DNA of 64,000 bases. It comes from Peribacillus sp. ACCC06369 (GTDB taxonomy: Bacteria; Bacillota; Bacilli; Bacillales; DSM-1321). The first letter of the stretch is position 1; each line of letters starts with the position of its first letter. Positions 54,287-63,983 of the stretch are shown here, one piece after another. Where the stretch lies: NCBI RefSeq assembly GCF_030348945.1, contig NZ_JAUCEN010000002.1, forward strand, positions 2,666,001-2,730,000, in the 5' to 3' direction. The position numbers and the translations under genes are program-made. The notes beneath the pieces were generated by a model. The model saw nothing but the letters and a program-made list of their open reading frames with translations, was not told where the DNA came from and did not search any database.

Positions 54287-56437
54287 TTAATTGGACATTA
54301 TCTCAACTATGGGATTTACTTTTACGGCACTTACTTTAAAACCTGGCATTTTGCATGTCGGGTCTAACTCCTGTGAAACGAGGAGATTGACATTTTGTGA
54401 GTCTGCCCAATGAAAAGGAACGAATATAGTATCTTGACGAATAGTTTCTGACCATTTACTTCTTACAACGATACTTCCCCGCCTTGATTCAATTTTTACC
54501 AACGTAGTATCTGGAATATGATATTTCTTGGCTGTTTCAGGATGAATTTCCATATATGATTCAAAATTTCTTGCTGCTAATGATGAGCTTTTTCTCGTTT
54601 GCACTCCTGTTAAATAATGTGACATGATTCTTCCTGTTGTTAAATAAAGTGGAAACTCCGTACATGGCTGTTCTTTTGGAACAATAGGCACATTATTAAC
54701 CACAACCATATCTGCCTTTCCATCCGGATGGGCAAAAGAAGTTTCGAACAACCTTTTTGTCCCATTATGGTCAAGGGTTGGGCATGGCCACAAAATGCCT
54801 CCTTCTTTTCTTAGACGCTCATAGGTTATCCCATAATAATCAGCAGTTCCCCCGCGGCTTGCCACTCTTAATTCATTGAAAATCTCATTTGCAGATTGAA
54901 AGGAAAAATGCTCCCCTTTTCCAAGTGCTTTTGCTATATCACAAATTATCTGCCAATCATGCTTGACTTCACCGGGTTTTGAAAAACTTGCTTCCCGCAA
55001 TGTTACCCGTCCCTCTAAATTTGTCATCGTTCCTACATCCTCTAAATAAGACGAAGTAGGTAAAATTAAATCAGCCATTCTAGCAGTTTCTGAAACAAAC
55101 ATATCTACTGCTACAAGAAACTTTAATTTCTTCAAAGCCTTTTTGACAAAGTTTGCATTGGGATTGGAAACAACTGGATTAGAACACATTAAAAACATGC
55201 CGGTTATTTCACCTTCATTTATTTTCTCTATCATTTCATATGCTGAGACACCTTTACGTGGCAAATCAGCCTCATCGATTCCCCATATTCGTGCAATATG
55301 TAATCTGTGTTCCTCATTTTCGATCATACGATAACCCGGAAGTTGGTCTGCCTTTTGCCCATGCTCTCTTGCCCCCTGCCCATTTCCCTGTCCAGTAATT
55401 GCTCCATAGCCCGAATTCACTTTTCCGATTTTACCTGTAGTGATGAGAATATTAAGAAAATTCCGAACGGCGGCAGAACCATCCGTTTGCTGCTCAACAC
55501 CCCTTGCTGTAAAAATCATACCTGATTCTTCTTTCCCGAACATTGTAGCCGCTTTCCGGATTTGGTCGCTTGGAACCCCAGTCATCTCTGAAATTTCTTC
55601 CAACTCTAAAGATGAAACATACTCTTTAACTTCATCAAAGCCATTTGCACGTTCCCGAATAAATGTTTCATCAGTAAAACCCTCTTCGATAATTACTTTC
55701 AATAATCCGTTTGCCAAGGCGGCATCCATCCCTGGTTTTACTTTTAGATGTAAGTCAGCCAGTTTCGTTGTTGCTGTTTCTCGGGGATCCACAGCAATTA
55801 TATACGCCCCGTTTTCTTTTGCTTTCTCAAAGTACGGCATGATTGTTGGCTGGCATTCCGCAATATTTGTGCCTGCCAAAATAATACACTTTGTGAACGG
55901 AACCTCTGACAAGCTGTTCGTTAGGCCCCTATCCATACCAAATGTTTGGCTTGCTGCCGAAGCAGCTGCGGACATGCACAAACGCCCATTATAATCTATA
56001 TACTTTGTTTTTAAAGCTACTCTTGCAAATTTTCCAAGCAAGTATGCTTCTTCATTCGATATGGAGGCACTCCCGTAAACAGATAATGCATTTATACCAT
56101 CCTCCGTTTGAATCTTAGCGAAATTCTCCTTAATGTGGTTTAATGCTTCCTCCCAAGAAATGCGAACAAATTCCCCATCTTTTTTTAATAATGGGTATTT
56201 AATTCGATCGTTATGCAAAGCATGTTGGTGTGCATTCATACCTTTAATGCATAAGCGCCCCTCTGAGGTTGGATTATCTTTTCCGATCGTCATATACTTT
56301 TTTCTTGTGACTATTGTTTGTTCCAAAAGCTGCATCTTACATTGCATGCTGCAAAATGGACATTGTGTATCATACCTTTTTTCTGATTGGACCTCCTGTT
56401 GCTTCATGCGGAAATACTTTAATAATATTTCAGTCAA
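54287..56437 (-). CDS. nasC: assimilatory nitrate reductase catalytic subunit
   Basis: A molybdopterin enzyme of about 716 residues reducing nitrate to nitrite in the cytoplasm. An N-terminal 4Fe-4S motif starts at CPFCSMQCKM, with its fourth Cys in GRLCIKGM. The molybdopterin domains include YNGRLCMSAAASAA, ILAGTNIAECQPTIMPYFEK and the C-terminal dinucleotide-binding TTGRIMSHYLTG. The TTG at 56437 is preferred, as AAAGG lies about 9 nt away; the GTG at 56446 is less well spaced. It is fed electrons by NasB. Confidence 0.94.
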   Translation of the reverse strand: MTEILLKYFRMKQQEVQSEKRYDTQCPFCSMQCKMQLLEQTIVTRKKYMTIGKDNPTSEGRLCIKGMNAHQHALHNDRIKYPLLKKDGEFVRISWEEALNHIKENFAKIQTEDGINALSVYGSASISNEEAYLLGKFARVALKTKYIDYNGRLCMSAAASAASQTFGMDRGLTNSLSEVPFTKCIILAGTNIAECQPTIMPYFEKAKENGAYIIAVDPRETATTKLADLHLKVKPGMDAALANGLLKVIIEEGFTDETFIRERANGFDEVKEYVSSLELEEISEMTGVPSDQIRKAATMFGKEESGMIFTARGVEQQTDGSAAVRNFLNILITTGKIGKVNSGYGAITGQGNGQGAREHGQKADQLPGYRMIENEEHRLHIARIWGIDEADLPRKGVSAYEMIEKINEGEITGMFLMCSNPVVSNPNANFVKKALKKLKFLVAVDMFVSETARMADLILPTSSYLEDVGTMTNLEGRVTLREASFSKPGEVKHDWQIICDIAKALGKGEHFSFQSANEIFNELRVASRGGTADYYGITYERLRKEGGILWPCPTLDHNGTKRLFETSFAHPDGKADMVVVNNVPIVPKEQPCTEFPLYLTTGRIMSHYLTGVQTRKSSSLAARNFESYMEIHPETAKKYHIPDTTLVKIESRRGSIVVRSKWSETIRQDTIFVPFHWADSQNVNLLVSQELDPTCKMPGFKVSAVKVNPIVEIMSN

Positions 56438-56549
56438 GCCCCTCACCCTTTGCTCATGGATTTCTTTGGATCGTATTCATGTTACAAGCATTTACTCGTA
56501 TCTCTTAGAAGCATCAAAAGGTACTTGCCACTTTAGTTCTTTCTCTGAG

Positions 56550-58871
56550 CTACGCCATTTCCAATCGTTGAGATAGTTGCTGACTAAGTTCCTTATCAAA
56601 CAATACTTCCCTTACATGAATTAAACCCACTCGTTCAATCCATTGCCAAGTCCTTTCTAAGTAATTAGCCGTTTCACGATAATATTGAATAAAGCCGATG
56701 ATGATTTCAATTGCTTCTTCATTTGTCCCGGCTACACATAATAGTTCGCCGGCACGCACATTACGCCCGCTGCTTCCCCCTACATAGATTTCCCAGCCCC
56801 TGTCAACACCCATAACACCTATATCTTTCGTTGTTGATCCTGCACCATTGTGCATACAAGCAGATATGCCCATCTTAATGCGGTAAGGTGTTAAAAGATG
56901 CTCAAATCTTTTTTCCAGGTCTACAGCAAGTGAAAGGGATTGCTGTTTGTCACATTGGCAAACATGTTCCCCGATACATGTTTTGACGTTTTGAACGGTA
57001 TTGCCATATTTCGAACTTAATGGCATGTCTAAATCAGCCCAAACACCTGGGAGATCTTCTTTTTTCACACCCATTAAATGAATCCTTTGTTCACTTGTTA
57101 TTGCCACCTGCGATATATCATATTTATCAGCAACATTTGCAATTTTTCGCAAGTCTTTCGCATTCGTCATACCGCCGTACATTTGTGGGATAACAGAGTA
57201 ATGGTTATTGCTTTGAACTGTTGCATTCTTTTGGTCGTTTATGAAAAGAGTTTTCTGTCTGGTCTCATACTCTGGATGAATCATTCCTAAATAATAGCTC
57301 AGGGCTGGCCTGCATATTGAACAACCTTCGTTATTTCCCCATTCCAGAACATCCATCACAGCTTGAACAGATGTTAAGTCTTGGAGCTGCATTTGATACA
57401 CGACTTCATCTTCCGTTAATGTCGTACATGGGCACATTACCTTTTGTACATTAGCCTCATCAGAAAGATTACTTTGAATATATGCCAAAAGCTCGGTCAC
57501 TGCCGGCTTACACCCACCGCAAGAACCGGAAGCCTTTGTACATTGTTTTACTTGTTCCACTGTTGTTAATCCTTTATTTTGAACGGCATCAATAATTGCC
57601 CCTTTTGAAACAGCGTTACAATGGCAAATGATATCATGATTTGCCATTGAAGCGATTAGTCCCTCAGTCGTACCAGGTGTTTGGAACAATGCACCCTTTT
57701 CCTCCGATGATACTTCTTGTCTCTTTAAAATCATATCAAGTAATCGTGTGCTGGCCTTTGTATCTCCATACAGCACAGCACCGATGATTTTTCTTCCTTG
57801 AAAGACCACCTTTTTATAAATACCATCTAATTCATCAAAGGTTGTGATTGATTTCGTTGTTTCATCACCTAGGAAATCTCCAACAGAGAATAACTCAACA
57901 CCTGATACTTTCAACTGGGTCGAAAGAACAGAACCTTGGTATCCCTGGCATTTCATCTCACAAATGTGCTTTGCCAGCACTTCCCCCTGTTCATATAGAG
58001 GTTTCACCAGTCCATAGACAATGCCTTGATGTTCAGCACATTCACCAACCGCATAAATATTAGCGACGCTAGTTTCTAAATAGTCGTTTACAATAATGGC
58101 ACGATTTATATCAATTCCGCTTTCTTTGGCCAACTGAATATTCGGTCTGACTCCCGCAGCCATAACGACTAAATCGGCTTCCAGCTCCGTTCCATCCTTA
58201 AAACGGACACGTTCTACACGCTCGTTACCGATTATCTCCTGTGTTTCCTTTTGTAAAAGAAAGTGCATTCCCTGGTTTTCCAACTCTTTTTGCAGCAAAA
58301 TGGATGCCGTTGAATCAAGCTGCCTTTCCATTAAGTGTTCAGCAATATGAACAACATTCACTTCCATGCCAAGGTTTAACAGCCCTCTCGCTGCTTCTAA
58401 ACCTAATAAACCGCCTCCAATGACGACTGCCTTTTTATACTTCCGTGAATTTTCAATCATCTTTTGGCAATCTTCAATCGTCCGAAATGCAATAACCCCT
58501 TCTTTATCAACACCGGTAACAGGAAGAATAAATGGGACAGAACCTGTAGCAATTATGAGCTTATCGTAGTAAACTTCCCTTCTTTTGTCTGTTTTTATCT
58601 TTTGAGTTTCTTTATCGATTTTCACGACCGTTTCACCCGTGAACAATTGGATATTATGCTTCGTATACCAGTTTCGTTCATTTATCGCGATATCTTCAAA
58701 CGAATTGTTTCCTTGAAGCACAGTCGACAATAAGATTCGATTATAGTTAACGTGTGGTTCACTTCCGAAAATAGTAATCTCGAAAGCATTTGGATCATTC
58801 ATTATGATCGCCTCAACGCATCGTAATCCCGCCATTCCGTTCCCAATTAAGACCAGTTTTTGTTTATACAT
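56550..58871 (-). CDS. nasB: assimilatory nitrate reductase electron-transfer subunit
   Basis: A 773-residue NirB-like flavoprotein that carries electrons from NADH to NasC. It keeps the FAD/NAD domain (VLIGNGMAGLRCVEAIIM, AVVIGGGLLGLEAARGLLNL), two BFD-like 2Fe-2S domains (CHCNAVSKGAI with CGGCKP, CPCTTLTEDEVV with CSICRP) and a NirB-type C-terminus. In the last part the first Cys pair remains (CIGEHVC), but the second motif reads ACMHNG instead of ACxxxC, so one siroheme/4Fe-4S ligand is lost. That loss and the position beside nasC point to NasB rather than a second nitrite reductase. Confidence 0.92.
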   Translation of the reverse strand: MYKQKLVLIGNGMAGLRCVEAIIMNDPNAFEITIFGSEPHVNYNRILLSTVLQGNNSFEDIAINERNWYTKHNIQLFTGETVVKIDKETQKIKTDKRREVYYDKLIIATGSVPFILPVTGVDKEGVIAFRTIEDCQKMIENSRKYKKAVVIGGGLLGLEAARGLLNLGMEVNVVHIAEHLMERQLDSTASILLQKELENQGMHFLLQKETQEIIGNERVERVRFKDGTELEADLVVMAAGVRPNIQLAKESGIDINRAIIVNDYLETSVANIYAVGECAEHQGIVYGLVKPLYEQGEVLAKHICEMKCQGYQGSVLSTQLKVSGVELFSVGDFLGDETTKSITTFDELDGIYKKVVFQGRKIIGAVLYGDTKASTRLLDMILKRQEVSSEEKGALFQTPGTTEGLIASMANHDIICHCNAVSKGAIIDAVQNKGLTTVEQVKQCTKASGSCGGCKPAVTELLAYIQSNLSDEANVQKVMCPCTTLTEDEVVYQMQLQDLTSVQAVMDVLEWGNNEGCSICRPALSYYLGMIHPEYETRQKTLFINDQKNATVQSNNHYSVIPQMYGGMTNAKDLRKIANVADKYDISQVAITSEQRIHLMGVKKEDLPGVWADLDMPLSSKYGNTVQNVKTCIGEHVCQCDKQQSLSLAVDLEKRFEHLLTPYRIKMGISACMHNGAGSTTKDIGVMGVDRGWEIYVGGSSGRNVRAGELLCVAGTNEEAIEIIIGFIQYYRETANYLERTWQWIERVGLIHVREVLFDKELSQQLSQRLEMA

Positions 58872-58928
58872 TTTATCCCCCCAAAAAACAAGTAATGAAA
58901 TAAGCCAATAAAAGTAGTAAACATGGTT

Positions 58929-60140
58929 CTAAATCTTAACTGAATTCTTTCCGAGTACCCACGTTTTTCTCCATGAAAGCTGAGCTAGAACCAGGATTAG
59001 TAACGCCACGATTCCAATTACGGAAAATACTAAAAATCCTGTAGCGTATGTCCCAGTTATCTGTTTCAACGTTCCTAGTATGTTTGGAACCAAGAATCCG
59101 CCAACGCCTCCGGCAGCTCCTACAATTCCTGTAATGAAACCAATTTCTTTAGAAAATCGCTGTGGAACTAACTGAAAGACAGCCCCGTTACCCATACCGA
59201 GAAATAACATTCCGATAAACAGTAAAATCGTAACGGTAGAAAAAGAATAAAGAAAACTAATACCGAACATACATAATGTTAGTCCAATAAATAAAAACAT
59301 TAGCAGTTTAACTCCACCTATTTTATCGGCAATAAAGCCTCCGACGGGACGAAAGAAACTTCCGGCGATGACACATAATGTAACAAATTCCCCTGCCCTT
59401 ATTCGTGTTAACCCATATTCATCAACAAAAAAGATGCTTAAAAAGCTAGTGAACCCAACAAATCCCCCAAAAGTCACACTGTAGAGAATACAGAAATACC
59501 ATGTATCTGCTATTTTAAATACTGTGAAATATTCCTTGAGCGGTTTTGCAGGCGGTTGAGATGGTGCGTCTTTTGCGATTAAAATATAAATGACAAACAC
59601 GATGGTTAATGGAATCAAAGCTAACCCCATAACATTATGCCAGCCAATTGACTCTGCGATACGCGGTCCAAACAGGGTCGCAAACAGAGTTCCGCTGTTA
59701 CCGGCTCCCGCAATGCCCATCGCAAGACCCTGCAAATGAGGGGGATACCAGCGACTAGCCATTGGAAGTGCTGCAGCAAAGCTTGCACCAGCCACTCCTA
59801 GCAAAATCCCAATTAAATAGAGCTCCGCTAAACTTTCTCCGAATAACCATCCCCAAAAAAGTGGAATCATCGTAACAAGCATCCCGCCGATCGAGGTTTT
59901 CCGTGGACCGATGCGATCAGTCAAAAAACCAAGAACGAGCCGGAAAAACGAGCCTCCCAAAATCGGAATAGCTACAATCAAACCTTTTTCAGCTGGCGAA
60001 AGACCGAAATCCTTTGTAATATAGACACCGAGCGCACCCAATAATACCCAAATCATAAAACTAATATCAAAATAAAGGAATGAAGCTAATAATGACGGTG
60101 CATGACCGCTTTTTTTCAATTCAGTTATTTTCATTTTCAT
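58929..60140 (-). CDS. nasA: nitrate/nitrite transporter (MFS, NNP family)
   Basis: A 403-residue transporter with twelve hydrophobic segments. NNP-family features are [20 protein letters not shown] near residues 22-41 and [17 protein letters not shown] and [13 protein letters not shown] in the two nitrate-signature loops. The MFS motif [15 protein letters not shown] follows helix 2. It imports nitrate for NasBC. It is the first gene of the leftward run, with a TnrA box about 70 bp upstream. Confidence 0.94.
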   Translation of the reverse strand: MKMKITELKKSGHAPSLLASFLYFDISFMIWVLLGALGVYITKDFGLSPAEKGLIVAIPILGGSFFRLVLGFLTDRIGPRKTSIGGMLVTMIPLFWGWLFGESLAELYLIGILLGVAGASFAAALPMASRWYPPHLQGLAMGIAGAGNSGTLFATLFGPRIAESIGWHNVMGLALIPLTIVFVIYILIAKDAPSQPPAKPLKEYFTVFKIADTWYFCILYSVTFGGFVGFTSFLSIFFVDEYGLTRIRAGEFVTLCVIAGSFFRPVGGFIADKIGGVKLLMFLFIGLTLCMFGISFLYSFSTVTILLFIGMLFLGMGNGAVFQLVPQRFSKEIGFITGIVGAAGGVGGFLVPNILGTLKQITGTYATGFLVFSVIGIVALLILVLAQLSWRKTWVLGKNSVKI

Positions 60141-60208
60141 CTCTCCTATACTTTATTAATTGAATATTCGTTTATTTTACTCTTATAAAAGCGAGAATTC
60201 TTTGTTTA

Positions 60209-60225
60209 TGTGAGAAAACATTACA
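60209..60225. promoter_or_regulatory. TnrA/GlnR box upstream of nasA
   Basis: TGTGAGAAAACATTACA fits the consensus TGTNANAWWWTNTNACA with one mismatch (position 11). It lies 69-85 bp before the nasA start, as expected for TnrA activation. Confidence 0.78.
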
Positions 60226-60462
60226 CACTTTTTTTGAAAGTTATAAAATTTGAGTACTTTATATTGGTTATTTGTTAAAATTTTAATAATTTCAATTAGG
60301 TTTTCTTCTATAAACATAACTCCGCCATAGGAATTGAATGATATTCGGGTTTCTAAGGTGATATAAAGTCACAAGCTTTAAGTATTTTCCAGTGAAAGAC
60401 GAGATACACCAAACGAATACTCCAATAAGTTTTTTCGTAATATTCTCCTTACAAAAAAAAGA

Positions 60463-60493
60463 GAAGAGAAGCCTAATGCACAGGCTTCTCTTC
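60463..60493 (-). terminator. strong hairpin with T run on the minus strand
   Basis: GAAGAGAAGCCT pairs perfectly with AGGCTTCTCTTC around AATGCAC. On the minus strand it is followed by CTTTTTTTTG. No confident minus-strand gene lies directly upstream (to the right), so the transcript it ends is unknown. The remainder of 60226-60718 holds no supported gene. Confidence 0.75.
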
Positions 60494-60718
60494 GTTACAA
60501 ACTCCTCATTCTTAAATCGCAAACATTACATATGTACAAGATTTAGCAATCATAAGCACATCTCATTGTTGAATTACCCTCAAATGATGACCATCATCAT
60601 TTAACGGCGGGTTCTTCCCACGGCACGAAACAAGGACCTCCTTCATATGATGTGTTATGAGCGGCATGTAGATATTTAATAATCAGATTATATCCGAGGA
60701 AAGGTTGGGTGCAATAAT

Positions 60719-61261
60719 ATGAAGCAAAATTCAATTCATAACATTCCATTTCAAAATCTTCAAGAAAAAAACATGTCATTCGAAGAGGTATTCGTTCATA
60801 TTGTAGAATTCATGAAATTAAATCCATCCGGTAACTTTCGATTAATGGTTGGTACAGATTCCCAAGTACATAAAAAACATACGGTTTTCATTACAGGCAT
60901 CGTAATACGGCAGGTCGGGAATGGTGTATGGGGTTGTATAAGGAAAGTGATGATCCCTAGAAGGATGCTGCATTTACATGAGCGAATTTCCAAAGAATTG
61001 TCGTTAACTGAGGAGATTGTATCCATGTTTACGGAGGAAAGGAAAAATCAGTTAATCGATATTGTCTTGCCTGCCGTATATCAAGGGGCAACGTTCATCA
61101 TGGAAGGCCATATTGATATAGGGATTGGAAAGCGGAACAAAACCAGTGAGTTTGTAAATGAAATGGTAGCAAGGATGGAATCCATGGGAGTGGAACCGAA
61201 AATTAAGCCCAATGCCTTCGTTGCCTCAAGTTATGCCAACCGATATACAAAACAAGAGTGA
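60719..61261 (+). CDS. ykuK: YkuK-family (DUF458) RNase H-like protein
   Basis: A 180-residue protein with an RNase H-like core: FRLMVGTDSQVHKKHTVFIT (about residues 41-60) has the first acidic residue, and MEGHIDIGIGKRNKTSEFVN (about 129-148) the later acidic pair. It resembles B. subtilis YkuK, a protein of unknown function conserved in spore formers. The ribosome site GAGGAAAGG lies a little far from the ATG. A hairpin at 61381-61409 follows. Its function is not known. Confidence 0.85.
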   Translation: MKQNSIHNIPFQNLQEKNMSFEEVFVHIVEFMKLNPSGNFRLMVGTDSQVHKKHTVFITGIVIRQVGNGVWGCIRKVMIPRRMLHLHERISKELSLTEEIVSMFTEERKNQLIDIVLPAVYQGATFIMEGHIDIGIGKRNKTSEFVNEMVARMESMGVEPKIKPNAFVASSYANRYTKQE

Positions 61262-61380
61262 TGTCTCCAAAGAAGTAAATCTATGAACAATGGCATTTTC
61301 TTCAAAATGCTTTTCGGTTTGGTTTTTCAGACTATAAAGCGGTACATGCAATTCATTTACTGCATTATTGGAAAAACCAA

Positions 61381-61409
61381 AAAACCGGCCTCGAAGCGAG
61401 ACCGGTTTC
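61381..61409. terminator. terminator-like hairpin after ykuK
   Basis: AAACCGG-c-CTCG pairs with CGAG-a-CCGGTTT around AAG, with one mismatch. A/T-rich bases flank it. No gene is seen from 61410 to 61720. Confidence 0.6.
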
Positions 61410-61720
61410 AATATTAAAGATGTAAGCCGCCATTGCCGTACCCAGTAAGAAAGTTTTAAACCACCACTCCTCAAAGTGGGTGTTTGCAGAAACAATCCTG
61501 TTGTCCAAGTCAGTGACGAGGCATAACATTCCTGTTTCAATATAAAACTCCCTATTACAGCTTAAAGGTTAAAACTTTATTATCATTACGAACAGAGCAG
61601 CTTGTATTATTATATTACCGGAAATCCTCATATCATACAATGTTAATTATCACCATTAACTGGCGATTCAAATATAAAATGGCTTTCGAATGGGAAAGGA
61701 AAGCATTCGTTAGTATCAAA

Positions 61721-63202
61721 TTATTGATCAAAATAACCGATAAAATCTCCTTGGTCTTTATTTTGTAGATATAATACCGTTTCTTTGTCAGAAATAGTAG
61801 GCAATCCGAAATTTTGTTCATACCTCTCTATACCTTTTCCTGTAATGATAATCCAATCCCCTTCCTTACCTGCGTGTATCGCCTCCTGGATGGCAAAAGT
61901 CCTATCTGGAATAACCTTCCCATTCCCAGAAGAGTAATCGCTTTGCAGTTTATTGAGTGACGTTTCCATCACATCAATTCCCTCCGAATTCAAATCATCC
62001 ATCGTCAAAATCGATACATCACTATGTTCCGATGATACTTTAACCATTTCTGCCCTTTTGGTTGTATCTCGACCACCCCGGAAACCAAAGATATGAAAAA
62101 TCTTTTCCGCCCCGCATTCTTTGGCAGTTTGAAGCATGTGATGAATGGCATCAGCAGTATGAGCATAATCGATGACTATTGTCGGTCCATCTTCTTTCTT
62201 ATACATTTCAAATCTTCCTGGCACACCAGAAAATTGTTTTAGTGACATGAGAATTTCCTCTTTTTTGATCGGAAACATCTTCGCTATGGAATACGCTGCG
62301 GTTGCGTTATATAAATTATGAAGTCCAGGTAATGGTAATTCAATTTTCACAAAGTCATGATGCTCATTCAATAAAATAAAGGGGGTCGTTGCGGTATTAT
62401 AATTGGTGATCGTTAAATCGAAGCGATTGGATTTTCCAAATACATAGGTACTGACATTTTTCTCCCGTAAGTATTCTTGTAGTTTTTCTCCCCAGAAATC
62501 ATCTCCATTAATAATCGCAAGACCATTGGGTTTCAATTTTTCAAAAAGCAGTAATTTAGCCAGGAAATAATCCTCCATCGTACCGTGGAAGTCGAGATGG
62601 TCATGATATAAATTCGTGAAGACACAGAAATCAAATTCAATTCCTTCTAAACGATATTGAGCTAAACCATGCGAAGACACTTCCATAATGACAACCATGT
62701 CCTTACTGGCAGCCAGCAAGGAATTCAATTCCATGGTACCTGGAGTCGTATTATGGGAATCGACTTTGTTTCCATTGATAATATGCTGTATTGTCCCAAT
62801 GACGGAACAGGTTACCCCATTCTCTTCTAATATTTGTTGAAGCATATAGCTTGTTGTGGTTTTTCCATTTGTACCCGTAATTCCTATCATTATTTTTTTA
62901 ATGCTGGGGTCCCCGTAAAACCTTTTCGCGATTGTTCCTAACGCTTTTCGACTGTTCCCCACACGTAGATAAGGAACATCCAATCCCTTAATATCACGTT
63001 CGCCTATTACAACCGATGCCCCTAGACGTATTGCATCTTTAATGTAATTATGGCCATCGGCCTTATATCCGTTTACGGCAACAAAAAGGTATCCATTTTT
63101 TATTTCTTTAGAATTATCGGTTACCCCTGTGATGGATATATCTTCAATGTCCTTCGGCAAATCCCAGTTTATTTCTTCATTCATTATGTCTTTAAGGATC
63201 AT
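61721..63202 (-). CDS. stand-alone MurE-type Mur ligase
   Basis: A 493-residue ATP-dependent amide ligase of the MurE type. The order is N-terminal uridine-binding domain (NSKEIKNGYLFVAVNGYKAD), central ATPase with P-loop GITGTNGKTTTSYML and NTTPGTMELN, the AKLLLFEKL segment with the carbamylated Lys, and a C-terminal domain (VIDYAHTADAIHHML, FGFRGGRDTTKRAEM). In MurE the amino-acid selector is DNPR for diaminopimelate; here the matching place reads TMDDLNSEG, so the amino acid added may differ. It lies outside any dcw cluster. The ATG at 63202 follows AAAGGAG by 8 nt. Confidence 0.88.
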   Translation of the reverse strand: MILKDIMNEEINWDLPKDIEDISITGVTDNSKEIKNGYLFVAVNGYKADGHNYIKDAIRLGASVVIGERDIKGLDVPYLRVGNSRKALGTIAKRFYGDPSIKKIMIGITGTNGKTTTSYMLQQILEENGVTCSVIGTIQHIINGNKVDSHNTTPGTMELNSLLAASKDMVVIMEVSSHGLAQYRLEGIEFDFCVFTNLYHDHLDFHGTMEDYFLAKLLLFEKLKPNGLAIINGDDFWGEKLQEYLREKNVSTYVFGKSNRFDLTITNYNTATTPFILLNEHHDFVKIELPLPGLHNLYNATAAYSIAKMFPIKKEEILMSLKQFSGVPGRFEMYKKEDGPTIVIDYAHTADAIHHMLQTAKECGAEKIFHIFGFRGGRDTTKRAEMVKVSSEHSDVSILTMDDLNSEGIDVMETSLNKLQSDYSSGNGKVIPDRTFAIQEAIHAGKEGDWIIITGKGIERYEQNFGLPTISDKETVLYLQNKDQGDFIGYFDQ

Positions 63203-63422
63203 TAACTTTTCTCCTTTATCATTTAAGCTATTCACCTATCTGTTGTAATAAATATGACCTTCAAAAATGCATAAGTAACAACAAGCCAATATTAGTATTT
63301 ACCAGTAGTCTAAAAATAATTGTTTATCCAGAATTTGTTGTTGGTAAAAATATAGCTCCGTTGAGTCTACCGGGATAGATTTTAACCTTGTCACAGAAAA
63401 AAAAATAGAAAAGCAGCCAGAA

Positions 63423-63469
63423 TGAACTGCACCCCAATTGTTAGACACATCTAACAATTGGAGGTGCAG
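63423..63469 (+). mobile_element. left end of an IS3/IS150-type insertion sequence
   Basis: The presumed terminal inverted repeat starts TGAACTGCACCCC. Within it, CTGCACCCCAATTGTTAG (63427-63444) pairs with 63451-63469 with one bulged base. The transposase ribosome site GGAGGTG (63460-63466) lies in the 3' arm. The element continues beyond the window edge, so the right end and any target duplication cannot be seen. Confidence 0.75.
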
Positions 63470-63476
63470 TTTCTTT

Positions 63477-63983
63477 ATGGCCAAATTTACAGCACAACAG
63501 AAAATACAAGCCGTACAGAGATATATTGAAGGTACAGAGGGACAGGCAAGCATAGCTAAATCTATTGGTGTTACTTCTGGAGTATTAATCACTTGGATTC
63601 GACAGTACCAATATCATGGAGAGAGTGCATTTGTAAAACGCTATACAACTTATACGGTAGAAGATAAACTGAAAGTACTTGAATATATGAACTTACAGGG
63701 GACGTCTCTCCGTGAAACTGCTGCGGTTTTCAATATTCCGGCACCTTCTACCCTATTACTTTGGCAAAAACAATGTGAAGCGGAAGGAGTAGACGCCCTC
63801 AAACCAAAGAAAAAGGGGCGTCCATCCATGAAAAAAGAAACGAAGAAACCACTAGCAGAAGGATCATTAGAGGCATTAAAGGCTGAAAATGAGCGTTTGC
63901 GTGCGGAGAATGCCTATTTAAAAAAGTTGAAAGCCTTAGTTCAGGAAAGAGAAGTGTCAGAACGCAAGAAAAAGCGAAAGTAG
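63477..63983 (+). CDS. IS3-family (IS150 group) transposase, OrfA
   Basis: A 168-residue DNA-binding OrfA. Two helix-turn-helix units appear: FTAQQKIQAVQRYIEGTEGQ onward and YTVEDKLKVLEYMNLQGTSL onward, then a basic stretch (KPKKKGRPSMKKETKK) and a leucine-zipper-like coiled coil (EALKAENERLRAENAYLKKL). The ATG follows GGAGGTG by 10 nt. OrfB would be read in the -1 frame near the end. Confidence 0.92.
   Translation: MAKFTAQQKIQAVQRYIEGTEGQASIAKSIGVTSGVLITWIRQYQYHGESAFVKRYTTYTVEDKLKVLEYMNLQGTSLRETAAVFNIPAPSTLLLWQKQCEAEGVDALKPKKKGRPSMKKETKKPLAEGSLEALKAENERLRAENAYLKKLKALVQEREVSERKKKRK

Noticed and set aside
56550..58871. Second nitrite reductase large subunit
   Set aside because: One siroheme-domain Cys is missing and it sits beside nasC, so the electron-transfer subunit NasB fits better.
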